Part shown: piece after piece, positions 17,646 through 26,914 of the stretch
Position numbering within the stretch: position 1 is the stretch's first letter
How the letters are laid out: every line of letters begins with the position of its first letter
Assembly (NCBI RefSeq): GCF_028293835.1
Contig: NZ_JAQGNX010000089.1
Span: forward strand, 1-64,000
Reading direction: 5' to 3'
DNA: 64,000 nucleotides
DNA from: Pseudomonas sp.
Lineage (GTDB): Bacteria; Pseudomonadota; Gammaproteobacteria; Pseudomonadales; Pseudomonadaceae
Program-made: the position numbers and the translations under genes
The notes under the pieces: model-generated
What the model saw: only the letters and a program-made list of their open reading frames with translations
Databases searched by the model: none
Told to the model about the DNA's origin: nothing

Positions 17646-18677
17646 TCAGCTGCCCTGAAGCAGTTTGGGCTCTTCAAAGAAGTAATCCTTCCATGAAGCG
17701 GGTTTATTCTTGATAGCACCGACCCGGAACATGAAGTCAGCCACCGGGTAGGTACTTTTCGGGGTAATGGTGAATTCAAACAACGGGTCGCTGATGATTT
17801 TGATCAACACCTCGCGGTCGATTTTAGCCTTGGTCACGCGAATGTAGGTGTCTGCCGCGCCGGGTTTGTCCTTGGCGATGTAATCCGCGGCGTCGGCCAA
17901 TGCTTCTACAAATGCGCGATAGGTTTTGGGGTTGTCGTTGCGAAATTTTTCAGTGGCGAATAACACGGTGGGCGAATTTGGGCCGAGTAGGTCATAGGAG
18001 TTAAGCACCACATGCACGTTGGGGTTTTGCAGTTCCTGTTCCTGAAACGGGGGATTGGAGAAGTGTCCGGTGAGTTCAGTACCACCGGAAATGATGGCGG
18101 ACGTTGCATCGGGGTGCGGCAAGTTGACGGTGTATTTGTCCAGTCGTGCGAAGTCTTGGTCACCCCAGCGTTTGGCCGAGGCTATCTGCAAGTAACGCGA
18201 CTGAATGGACACGCCTACCGCTGGCACTGCGATGCGGTCTTTTTCAGTGAAGTCGGCGATGGTCTTGACCGTCGGGTTGTTGCTCACCAGGTAATACGGG
18301 AAGTTACCCAGCGATGCCACCGCCTTGACGTTTTGCTTGCCACGGGTTCGGTCCCATACGGTCAACAGCGGACCAATGCCCGCACCAGCGATATCGATAG
18401 CTCCGGCCAGCAAAGCGTCATTTACCGCAGAACCGCCCGATAATTGCGTCCAGTCGACCTGGATGGTAACGCCGTCCTGCTTGCCATGTTTTTCGATCAA
18501 TTGCTGGTCGCGGACTACGTTGAGCAGCAGGTAAACGATGCCGAATTGTTCGGCAATGCGCAGTTGGCCTTCAGCCTGTGCCACAGGTGCCGCCACCAGA
18601 CTGGCAGTTAACAGACTGAGGCTCAGGGCAGCACTTAGGGTCGCGCTGGCAAATTTGGAGAGTTGACGGTGGGACAT
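17646..18677 (-). CDS. Orphan ABC substrate-binding protein, TauA/SsuA/NrtA-like
   Basis: A 343-residue exported binding protein with a clear signal peptide (residues 1-35, ending VAQAEG). The body has the NMT1/SsuA-like fold: IAEQFGIVYLLLNVVRDQQLIEK at the start, LLAGAIDIAGAGIGPLL near residue 90 and a hinge region PAVGVSIQSRYLQ. Such proteins bind sulfonates, nitrate, taurine or aromatic acids for ABC import. There is no matching permease or ATPase beside it: the adjacent ABC set has its own binding protein. It may share a distant transporter. A sulfur-related ligand is suggested by the neighbourhood only. Confidence 0.85.
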   Translation of the reverse strand: MSHRQLSKFASATLSAALSLSLLTASLVAAPVAQAEGQLRIAEQFGIVYLLLNVVRDQQLIEKHGKQDGVTIQVDWTQLSGGSAVNDALLAGAIDIAGAGIGPLLTVWDRTRGKQNVKAVASLGNFPYYLVSNNPTVKTIADFTEKDRIAVPAVGVSIQSRYLQIASAKRWGDQDFARLDKYTVNLPHPDATSAIISGGTELTGHFSNPPFQEQELQNPNVHVVLNSYDLLGPNSPTVLFATEKFRNDNPKTYRAFVEALADAADYIAKDKPGAADTYIRVTKAKIDREVLIKIISDPLFEFTITPKSTYPVADFMFRVGAIKNKPASWKDYFFEEPKLLQGS

Positions 18678-18769
18678 GCAAAGGCTCCGGGATAATGCCG
18701 AATCGCTATGGCGCGTTCGACTTATCGCTGGACCTTACCGTTATAAACAAACTATTTTAAATACCATAA

Positions 18770-18780
18770 CGCTATAAGAA
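18770..18780 (-). promoter_or_regulatory. Shared AT-rich motif, copy 2, with inverted repeat
   Basis: CGCTATAAGAA is identical to 17544-17554. Just upstream on the plus strand, CGTTAT (18739-18744) and ATAACG (18766-18771) form an inverted repeat around an AT-rich core. It lies about 93 bp before the TauA-like gene. This is a candidate operator or CysB-type site, not proven. Confidence 0.4.
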
Positions 18781-18805
18781 TAGGTCATTTAGTCGGGGTG
18801 GTTTT

Positions 18806-18907
18806 GGCTGCGCAGCAGTCGTAACCGGCACACTCGATTTTCCAGTTCAACCAGGTTTGGCGTTTTGGGCTCCCTGCGCGTTCCATCGCGAGCAAGCCCG
18901 CTCCTGC
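18806..18907. repeat. REP-like element
   Basis: GGCTGCGCAGCAGTCGTAA at the left and TTCCATCGCGAGCAAGCC followed by CGCTCCTGC at the right are the two halves of the common Pseudomonas REP form, as in the element at 2511. It lies downstream of the aldo/keto reductase gene. Confidence 0.6.
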
Positions 18908-18918
18908 AGTGGTAACGG

Positions 18919-19899
<981 letters not shown>

Positions 19900-19967
19900 T
19901 GCTGTCTCCAGAAGTGTAGAGCAGGACGATTGAACCCTCGAAGATGTCGCCTGGATAAAGGTTGCGA

Positions 19968-20660
19968 TCAGGCAACGCTAAGTTTATTTACGCTGGTAAT
20001 CTGGCCGTTCCAGATCATTTCATAATGGGCAGTTTGAAGGATCGATGAAACCGGTCTGGGGGTCATCAACGCCCAGCAGTAGCTGCCGTGCATACGCACC
20101 GAGTTGTATCGCAGGCCTGGGCAGCCTGCATTTTTGATTGCCTTGCCCAACGGGTGGGCATGGGTGTAATCGGAAGGATCGTAGATAGGATCAGTCATCG
20201 GAGTAGAGGCGGCGTCCCGCATTGCTTCGTCAACGAACGTGCAGGATAACCCGCGAAAAACAAACCGCTCGTAATTGAAGTCCTGGACTTTCGACCAATA
20301 CTGATTTTGGTGATGGCGCACCTCAGCCAAGGCCGTTTCCATGGATGCCGCCAGGTACAACACACCAAAGCTACCATCGCTGAACCGCGAACCCGCTGGG
20401 TTGACATGGGTAAAGGGAGCTGTCGCGTAAGAGCATCCCGGAATACCGAAAGGAATTTCGCCACGGGGTATTAATTCGATACGACCCAACTCATTTTGCA
20501 GTCTTGGATTCGTGAGCGCTTGTATCTGGTACAAAACCTCAAATTCGGACGCATCCGCAACGTCATCGAACAGCGCAATGGGCGGAAACTTTGAATTGAC
20601 CAGTCGGTAGGCCTGCAACTGCTCCCCGGCCAACTCGCCGAGTTCACTCACCCTTACCAT
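19968..20660 (-). CDS. RES-domain toxin
   Basis: A 230-residue protein with a RES domain: YRLVNSKFPP at the N terminus, SRFSDGSFGVLYLAASMETALAEV near residues 92-115 with the family's Arg/Glu-type residues, and GLRYNSVRMHG near 185. Characterised RES toxins (MbcT, ParT, Res) consume NAD+ or ADP-ribosylate targets. Its start overlaps the antitoxin gene's end by 7 bp, typical for coupled expression. It is longer than many RES toxins by an N-terminal segment of about 80 residues before the core. Confidence 0.9.
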   Translation of the reverse strand: MVRVSELGELAGEQLQAYRLVNSKFPPIALFDDVADASEFEVLYQIQALTNPRLQNELGRIELIPRGEIPFGIPGCSYATAPFTHVNPAGSRFSDGSFGVLYLAASMETALAEVRHHQNQYWSKVQDFNYERFVFRGLSCTFVDEAMRDAASTPMTDPIYDPSDYTHAHPLGKAIKNAGCPGLRYNSVRMHGSYCWALMTPRPVSSILQTAHYEMIWNGQITSVNKLSVA

Positions 20661-21058
20661 TGCGCGCCTCGCAAAACGTCTATCCGCCGAAAAGTCTCGT
20701 ACAGGGAAATCATATCCCCCTGCGACATGATTTCAAGCGGGGCACGACCGTTGAAGAATTCGTTTTCATTGGCCATTGCCAGGAAGCCATAGACGTTCTC
20801 TGGGTTATCAAAAACAAGGCGCAAAGCGGCGTGGATATTTAGAACGAAACTGATTCTTTGCATCTGATCTGAGTCCAAGGCAACAGACCAAGCGGAGTCG
20901 CGCTGTTTGGCGCGGGTGTACGTACTGCGGGAAATGCGCAGCATACGGCAGGCCTGATCGCTTGATGCCTGCCATTTCTCGACTATTTCTATGGCGGCGC
21001 GCAGACCAGTCACGCACTGGTCTTTGGTGAATCCCTGCGTTTGGAGAGCAACGCTCAT
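20654..21058 (-). CDS. Xre/MbcA/ParS-type antitoxin
   Basis: A 134-residue antitoxin partner of the RES toxin. The N-terminal half has a helix-turn-helix (QACRMLRISRSTYTRAKQR, about 35-53). The C-terminal half is the toxin-binding DUF2384-like domain with LFDNPENVYGFLAMANENEFFNG and an LPL-type turn. ATG 21058 has GAGAGG 7 bp upstream. It should repress its own promoter through the inverted repeat just before it. Confidence 0.9.
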   Translation of the reverse strand: MSVALQTQGFTKDQCVTGLRAAIEIVEKWQASSDQACRMLRISRSTYTRAKQRDSAWSVALDSDQMQRISFVLNIHAALRLVFDNPENVYGFLAMANENEFFNGRAPLEIMSQGDMISLYETFRRIDVLRGAQW

Positions 21059-21077
21059 GACAAACCTCTCGATGAAT

Positions 21078-21117
21078 CTACAGATGCAAATATAGATAAC
21101 ATGATTCTGTAGGTCAA
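21078..21117 (-). promoter_or_regulatory. Promoter and operator of the RES-Xre operon
   Basis: On the minus strand, TTGACC (21112-21117) and TATATT (21089-21094) are separated by exactly 17 bp, a strong sigma-70 promoter. CTACAGA at 21078-21084 and TCTGTAG at 21106-21112 form a perfect 7-bp inverted repeat. One arm touches the -35 and the other lies just past the -10. A dimeric antitoxin bound there would block RNA polymerase. Confidence 0.7.
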
Positions 21118-21191
21118 TACCAGCGCGTGCTTCATATTTATAAGAGATTCGCCCCGTCTTCGACGCCGTATAGAGCGCGCTTGCCCCGGGA

Positions 21192-22052
21192 TCAGCCTCC
21201 GGCTTGGCTCTGGGACTTGAGACGATGGAGTATTGCCTTGCCCACGTCCAGCGCTGAACCAGGGTTTTGCCCGGTCACCAATTCGCGGTCGATGACGACA
21301 TGGCTGGTCCAGGGTGAAGTGTTGCTGCTGTATACGCCGCCGGCTTGTTCCAGTGCCGTTTGCGGGTAGAACTTCATGGCGCCTCCCCCCAATAATCCCT
21401 TGGCCAGTTCTTCCTCCTGATTGCTGATGACCGTGAACGTGTAGCCGGCGTAGGTCCAGCCCGAGGTCGCAGCGTTGGTGCCCGTTTCGAGTTGCTCAGT
21501 AAAGGCGGTCGGGTTGGACAGCGTCGACAGCAGGGCAATCGGTCCATGGCAAACAAGAGCGGTTGTCTTGCTGTGCGCATGGAAATTGTTCAGCAGTTTT
21601 CCGAGTTCGGCGCTGTGCAGCAGATCCTGCATCGGTGCGTGGCCACCGGGAATATACACAGCATCGAAGTGCTCGTAGCCGATCTGTTCGATCCGCGACA
21701 GGCTAATGACCGGTGACTCACCCGGCGAGGTGATCTTGAGGTGTTCCAGCAGCGCCTTGTGTTCCTGCAGTGCCGCAACGTCGTTGTTGAAATACGCTTT
21801 GTCGGTGGACGATTTGTCCAACGTCGGCGCCTTGCCCGTTGGCGTTGCAAAGGTCACCGAATGCCCGGCATCCAGTAGCATTTTTACCGGTTGCATCAAT
21901 TCGTTCAGGTAAAAGCCGGTCGCAAAGACCTTCCTGTCCTTCAGGTCGAGGTGGTCCGAATCTGACAGCACGATCAGTACATTGCTGGCCTGGGCGTTGA
22001 AGGCCGTGGTGCAAAGTGTCATTGCAAGGGCGAGTCGGGTGATAGGACGCAT
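21192..22052 (-). CDS. Exported DJ-1/PfpI-family protein
   Basis: A 286-residue DJ-1/PfpI superfamily member with a signal peptide (residues 1-22, ending FNAQAS), so it should be periplasmic. The nucleophile elbow is ALVCHGP (Cys about 168), with the acidic partner expected in the VYIPGGHAP strand region. The family includes glyoxalase III/chaperone-like and protease-like proteins. The export signal is unusual, since most members are cytosolic. It diverges from the LysR gene that begins 123 bp away and may be its target. Confidence 0.85.
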   Translation of the reverse strand: MRPITRLALAMTLCTTAFNAQASNVLIVLSDSDHLDLKDRKVFATGFYLNELMQPVKMLLDAGHSVTFATPTGKAPTLDKSSTDKAYFNNDVAALQEHKALLEHLKITSPGESPVISLSRIEQIGYEHFDAVYIPGGHAPMQDLLHSAELGKLLNNFHAHSKTTALVCHGPIALLSTLSNPTAFTEQLETGTNAATSGWTYAGYTFTVISNQEEELAKGLLGGGAMKFYPQTALEQAGGVYSSNTSPWTSHVVIDRELVTGQNPGSALDVGKAILHRLKSQSQAGG

Positions 22053-22174
22053 AGGATTTCCGAGCAGTGGCGGGGATTGATCGGCAGTCGCCGGATCGTT
22101 GATACGACTATATTCATGCCTTCATGGGCGATAAACTCGCTCCAAAGAAAATCATCTGTTCTTTGGAGGTAAAG

Positions 22175-23119
22175 ATGAGCCGTCGATTCGACTATCTCGC
22201 TGACGTAGAAGTGTTCATCACGGTGGTGGAGAAGGGCTCCCTAAGCGCTGGGGCCGTGTTTCTGGCGACCACCCCGTCAGTGGTCAGCCGGGCGATCTCT
22301 CGTCTGGAGGCACGCTTGGGTGTTCAGTTGTTACGGCGCACGACGCGGCGCTTGAGCCTGACCGAGGCGGGTCTGCTTTACCTCGAGCAGTCCCGCGCGG
22401 CGTTCTCGATGATCGATGATGCAGAACGGACCATCCAAGGGCAGGAAGGCGCGTTGACTGGCCGTGTGCGCCTCAGTGTGCCGACAACTTACGGGCATTA
22501 TCGGCTGCCGGCGTTGCTCTGCCGCTTTGCTCGGCAGTACCCGCAGGTGCGCATCGAATTGAGTATCAGCAATCGAAATGTGGATCTGGTGGCCGAAGGG
22601 TATGACTTGGCGATTCGCCTTGGGCCATTACCTGACAGTGGCCTGATTGGACGCAAACTTGAGGATGCGCGTTTGTGTGTGGTCGCCGCGCCGGATTACC
22701 TGCAACGTGCGGGGACGCCGCGCAGTGTGGATGAATTGTCAGCGCATGCTTGCCTGCCCTTTGTGATGCCCAGCAGCGGCAGGATCGGCACCTGGCTGTT
22801 TCGCGAACAGGGGATTTATCGGGAGTGGATACCTGAGGCGGGCATTCAGGTGTCGGACGACGTGCTGGGCATTGTGTCCTTGGCCGAGCACGGTATGGGG
22901 ATCTGTCAGACCTACGACTTTATTGTTCGGGAGCGTATTCAAAGCGGACGGCTGGTGTCGCTGCTCGAACAGTCGGGTGGACGGTCCCGACCGTTCTCGG
23001 TGATTTTCCCGCCTCATCGCCAGTTATCGGCTGCAGCCCGGGTGCTGATCGACTTCCTGACCCGGGAGGTGACGGATCAAGCTTACACGCCGCTCAACGA
23101 TCTTCAAGCGATCGGCTAG
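22175..23119 (+). CDS. LysR-family transcriptional regulator
   Basis: A 314-residue LysR regulator. The winged HTH spans about residues 8-66 (VFITVVEKGSLSAGAVFLATTPS, in part), and an effector domain follows from about 90, with TYGHYRLPALLCRFARQYPQV. ATG 22175 is fixed by TTGGAGGTAAAG immediately upstream; an earlier start would lack an RBS. The divergent exported DJ-1 gene is its likely regulated neighbour, as is usual for LysR proteins. Confidence 0.93.
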   Translation: MSRRFDYLADVEVFITVVEKGSLSAGAVFLATTPSVVSRAISRLEARLGVQLLRRTTRRLSLTEAGLLYLEQSRAAFSMIDDAERTIQGQEGALTGRVRLSVPTTYGHYRLPALLCRFARQYPQVRIELSISNRNVDLVAEGYDLAIRLGPLPDSGLIGRKLEDARLCVVAAPDYLQRAGTPRSVDELSAHACLPFVMPSSGRIGTWLFREQGIYREWIPEAGIQVSDDVLGIVSLAEHGMGICQTYDFIVRERIQSGRLVSLLEQSGGRSRPFSVIFPPHRQLSAAARVLIDFLTREVTDQAYTPLNDLQAIG

Positions 23120-23243
23120 GTCGGGTAATCGGTCTATCGCCATAGCCCAGCCACGACAGCTCTTTGCGTTCGCAGGCAAGCCGACTCCCTCAACGATCTG
23201 ATTATGCCGATGAATCCTAATGCAACTTCACCCTGCTGGCCTT

Positions 23244-24830
23244 TCAGCTGATTTTTCGCGCAACTCCCTGCCAGTATTTTTCTCTCACTTGTCGACGCAA
23301 AACCTTGCCGACTACTGAGGTTGGCAAGTCGCTAACGAAAACCAGTGATTTGGGTGCTTTATAGCTGCCCAGTCTGGTTCTGGCCAAGGCGATCAATTCT
23401 TCTGCGGTAACGTTCACGTCAGCGCGCAGTATCACTTCGGCATGCACCGCTTCGCCCCATTCGGCGTGGGGGATGCCGACTACCGCTGCCATCAATACCG
23501 CTGGGTGCGCCGCCAATGCTGCCTCCACTTCCACCGCGTACACATTAAAACCGCCGCTGATGATCATGTCTTTGATCCGGTCGACGATAAACAGGTAGCC
23601 ATCCTGGTCAAGGTAGCCGAGATCGCCGGATTTCCATGCGCCGTTGTCAAACTCCGAGGCGGTGGCTTCAAGGTTTTCGTAGTAGCCCTTGATCACCCCT
23701 TTGCAGCGAATACGGATTTCGCCGGTTTCGCCTATTGCCAACGGATGGCCTTGTTCATCAGCAATGAATACTTCGACACCCGGTGTAACGCGTCCCGCTG
23801 ACGACAAACGTTTGATCGCGGCCGGATCGTTCGGGTTGTGGTCAGCCTTGCCCAGCACTGAGACAAACATCGCCGCTTCGGTGGCGCCATACCCTTGGAC
23901 AAAAATCTGCCCGAAGCAAGCTACCAGTTCGCCTAGCTTGTCCGGACTCATGGGGGCCGCGCCGTAGACCAGCGTGGTCAGGGAAGAAAAGTCTCTGGGA
24001 CTTGCCCGTTGCAGTTCCAGTAAACGATAGAGCACGGTCGGCACTAGAAATGAATGAGTGACCCGCTCGGTCTCCACCACCTGCCGCCACTTTTCCATGT
24101 CCAACTGATTCAGGGTTATGTTGGCGCCGCCAGCAAAAAACGTCGGCATGAACGTCATCATGGTGCCATGGGAGATGGGCGATACATGCAGCAGCCGGGT
24201 GGTGTCATTGAACGCGAAATCAGTATTGATGAAGCCGCTGTCGCGGGTGGCCATCAGGTTGTCGATGGAGTACATCGCACATTTGCCCTTGCCGGTGGTG
24301 CCACCGGTAAAGCGCACCATGCAAATGTGTTCGTCGGTGTCCAGTTCAACGGCGTTATCGTTTTGCGAGGCGTCGTCCACCAATGACCAGAAACAATGAA
24401 CCCCCGCGCGCGACGCCTGTTCAGGGGAAGGCGGGTCCATGACCACTATCTGGCAACCATTATCCAACAGGGTGTCGTAGTAGCTGTCGAGCAGGCGAGT
24501 TTCGAGGAACACCACCTTGGGCTTGACCAACTCCATCTGCCGCGCATGCTCTTCTCGCGGGTCCCGCAGATTGGTCATCACCACCGTTCCGTGCTGCTTG
24601 AAGCTGGTAGGTAACATCATCAAGCTAAGATTGTCGTTATCCAGAATCAGCATAAACCTGTCGCCTTTGCCGATCCCCAACCGGGTGGTCAGGACGTCGG
24701 CAATGCGGTTGCTAAGCAGGTGATATTGCGCATAGCTGTAACGTCGATTACGTTCGAGGTTAACAATGGCTTCCTGATCGCCATAACGAAGCGCCAATAA
24801 GCGCATGACCCTGCAAAAGTTCATCTTCAT
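23244..24830 (-). CDS. Acyl-CoA synthetase (AMP-binding)
   Basis: A 528-residue adenylate-forming enzyme that would activate a carboxylic acid to its CoA thioester in the cytoplasm. Motifs are the phosphate loop FTGGTTGKGKCAMYS (about 172), YGATEAAMF (about 317), the GDLGYLDQDGYLFIVDR hinge and catalytic Lys in TSVVGKVLRR near the C terminus. It is the last gene of a five-gene beta-oxidation operon, 45 bp after the SDR gene. The substrate is likely a medium or branched acid made by the alcohol/aldehyde dehydrogenases nearby; this is inferred. Confidence 0.92.
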   Translation of the reverse strand: MKMNFCRVMRLLALRYGDQEAIVNLERNRRYSYAQYHLLSNRIADVLTTRLGIGKGDRFMLILDNDNLSLMMLPTSFKQHGTVVMTNLRDPREEHARQMELVKPKVVFLETRLLDSYYDTLLDNGCQIVVMDPPSPEQASRAGVHCFWSLVDDASQNDNAVELDTDEHICMVRFTGGTTGKGKCAMYSIDNLMATRDSGFINTDFAFNDTTRLLHVSPISHGTMMTFMPTFFAGGANITLNQLDMEKWRQVVETERVTHSFLVPTVLYRLLELQRASPRDFSSLTTLVYGAAPMSPDKLGELVACFGQIFVQGYGATEAAMFVSVLGKADHNPNDPAAIKRLSSAGRVTPGVEVFIADEQGHPLAIGETGEIRIRCKGVIKGYYENLEATASEFDNGAWKSGDLGYLDQDGYLFIVDRIKDMIISGGFNVYAVEVEAALAAHPAVLMAAVVGIPHAEWGEAVHAEVILRADVNVTAEELIALARTRLGSYKAPKSLVFVSDLPTSVVGKVLRRQVREKYWQGVARKIS

Positions 24831-24875
24831 GGTTAAATAGCTCTTATTATTTTCAGAAAGTCCATTGCTGCTGGC

Positions 24876-25652
24876 TTACTTGGCGCGCATGCGTGAGGCG
24901 GCATCGAGACGGATGGTTTCGGCGTTGACGTAAGCGTTTTCAATGAGAAACGCACAGCAATGGGCAAATTCACGGGGATCGCCGAGACGCTTGGGGGCTT
25001 CCATTTGTTCCTTCAGGGAGGCCAGCACTTTCTCGTCCAGCGCCGCGACCATCGCGGTCAAAAACAGGCCAGGGGCAATCGCATTGACTCGCACGCCAAT
25101 GGCGCCCAGCTCGCGAGCGGCAGGCATGTTCAGGCCGATCACACCGGCTTTGGTGGCGGAGTAAGCGCACTGGCCCATTTGGCCTTCGTAAGCAGCACCG
25201 GACGAGACGTTGATCACTACGCCACGTTCTTCACCGCCTTCGGCTTCGTTCTTGGCCATGTGCTCGGCGCACTTGGACATGACGTTGAACACACCATTGA
25301 GGTTGATCGCCGTGGCCTGGGCAAAGCGCGACAGCGGGGCGGCTTTGCCTTCTTTGCCCAGCACTTTGAAGCCAGTAGGAATCGCGGCGCCGTTGATGCA
25401 CACGTGGATTGCGCCAAAATTCGCCATGACCGCATCAACTGCGTGCTGCACCGACTCTTCGCTGCTGACGTCGGTCTGCACGAACATCGCGCGATCAGCG
25501 CCAATCTCCGCCACTACCTTCTCGCCGGCTTCAACGTTGAGGTCGAAAATCGCCACGCGTGCTGCTTTTTCTTCAACCATGTAGCGCGCTGTCGCCAAAC
25601 CCAGGCCCGACGCGCCGCCAGTGATCACGATGACTTTGTCTTGAATACGCAT
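24876..25652 (-). CDS. Short-chain dehydrogenase, 3-hydroxyacyl-CoA dehydrogenase (HSD10-like)
   Basis: A 258-residue SDR with TGGASGLG cofactor motif (about 11-18), Asp in IFDLN giving NAD preference, NGAA and the active site Ser in NVSSGAA with Tyr/Lys in YSATK. The close fit to mammalian HSD17B10-type 3-hydroxyacyl-CoA dehydrogenases (VFNVMSKCAEHM, LGDPREFAH) suggests it oxidises 3-hydroxyacyl-CoA, including 2-methyl-branched forms. It fills the third step of the beta-oxidation operon, which has no FadB-type bifunctional enzyme. Confidence 0.9.
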   Translation of the reverse strand: MRIQDKVIVITGGASGLGLATARYMVEEKAARVAIFDLNVEAGEKVVAEIGADRAMFVQTDVSSEESVQHAVDAVMANFGAIHVCINGAAIPTGFKVLGKEGKAAPLSRFAQATAINLNGVFNVMSKCAEHMAKNEAEGGEERGVVINVSSGAAYEGQMGQCAYSATKAGVIGLNMPAARELGAIGVRVNAIAPGLFLTAMVAALDEKVLASLKEQMEAPKRLGDPREFAHCCAFLIENAYVNAETIRLDAASRMRAK

Positions 25653-25724
25653 GATGTGTCCTTGTTCGCTTTCCGTGCTCTACAGAGCCGGATTATTGTC
25701 GTTAGGTACCGAACTGATGGTTAA

Positions 25725-26882
25725 TCAGAACGCGTTAACCCCGGTGAGGGCGCGGCCGATGATCAATTGTTGAATCTGCGTGGTACCTTCAGGAATCGGC
25801 ACAATGATGGCTTCGCGGGCGAGCTTCTCGACCAGAAAGTCGGTGGTGACGCCTGCGCCACCGTGGATCTGCACGGCTTGGCGGGCGATGGTCACCGCTG
25901 CTTCGCAGGCGAAGTACTTGGCCATTGCTGCTTCCATTTCAGCGGGAATGCCGGCGCCTATCATCTCGGCGGCGCGGTAGGTCAGCAAACGCGCGGCGTC
26001 GACGTTGGTGGCCATTTCCGCAAGCATCGCGGAGATCAACTGGTGCCCAGCGATTAGCTTGCCGTGTTGCTTGCGCTCTTTGGCATAACGCACCGCTTCT
26101 TCCAGGGCGCGGCGGCCAATACCCAGACCCTGGGCGGCGACGAACACTCGCGAACGCTCGAAGAACGACAGGGTGTTTTTCAGCGCTTGTCCTTCGCCAC
26201 CGATGATGTTGCTGGCCGGTACGCGAACATCGTTGAGAAAAATCTGCGCGGTTGACTGGCTGTTCCACGCCATCTTGTGGATGTTCTGGACTTCGTACGG
26301 ATGCTCTTTGCGGTCCAGCAGAAAGTGGGTCAGGCCTTTGCGCGGGTCTTCACCTGTGCGGCAGGTGCAGATCAGGAAGTCAGAGTAGGAGCCGTTGCTG
26401 ATCCAGGTCTTCTCGCCGGTGATGATGTAGTCGTCACCGTCGCGGCGGGCGCGGGTCTTGATTTCCAGCACATTGGAGCCGACGTCGGGTTCGGAAATGC
26501 CGACGCTGACGAAAGAATCACCGCTGATCAAACCGGGCAGGTAGCGTTCACGGAGGTGATCCGGCGCCAGCTTCTCCAGCATCTGCGCGCCAAAAGAGTT
26601 GATCACTACCGGCGTCGAGAGGTCGACCGAACAAGCGGCGACTTCTTCGAACAACATGGTCATGGTGGGCCAGTCGAGACCCAGGCCGCCGTTGGCTTCA
26701 CTGACCGCGCCCGAAACCATGCCGAACTCGGAGAGTTGGCGCATGACCTCCGCCATCTTCTCCTTGGGGACAAACTTGTCGCGGTATTCCTTGTTGAAGA
26801 CCGGATCGATTTTGTCGGAAAGAAAACGACGGAAGCTCTCGACAGCTTCCAGTTGTTCCGGGGTGCGCATGACATGTCCCAT
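25725..26882 (-). CDS. Acyl-CoA dehydrogenase
   Basis: A 385-residue FAD flavoenzyme for the first beta-oxidation step. Family signatures are ISEPDVGSNVLEIKTRA (about 133) and QIHGGAGVTTDFLVEKLAREA near the C terminus, with a catalytic Glu expected in the final helices (IPEGTTQIQQLIIGR). A strong RBS (GGAGAA) precedes ATG 26882. It passes electrons to ETF. It follows the thiolase gene by 32 bp in the same operon. Confidence 0.93.
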   Translation of the reverse strand: MGHVMRTPEQLEAVESFRRFLSDKIDPVFNKEYRDKFVPKEKMAEVMRQLSEFGMVSGAVSEANGGLGLDWPTMTMLFEEVAACSVDLSTPVVINSFGAQMLEKLAPDHLRERYLPGLISGDSFVSVGISEPDVGSNVLEIKTRARRDGDDYIITGEKTWISNGSYSDFLICTCRTGEDPRKGLTHFLLDRKEHPYEVQNIHKMAWNSQSTAQIFLNDVRVPASNIIGGEGQALKNTLSFFERSRVFVAAQGLGIGRRALEEAVRYAKERKQHGKLIAGHQLISAMLAEMATNVDAARLLTYRAAEMIGAGIPAEMEAAMAKYFACEAAVTIARQAVQIHGGAGVTTDFLVEKLAREAIIVPIPEGTTQIQQLIIGRALTGVNAF

Positions 26883-26914
26883 GGTGCTTCTCCTGCAGAA
26901 TTTATTATTAAGGG

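Noticed and set aside
25939-26268. Long opposite- or alternate-frame ORFs inside the beta-oxidation genes
   Set aside because: They show no family motifs, are full of Arg/Pro/Ala and shadow clearly conserved genes; the high GC third positions explain them.
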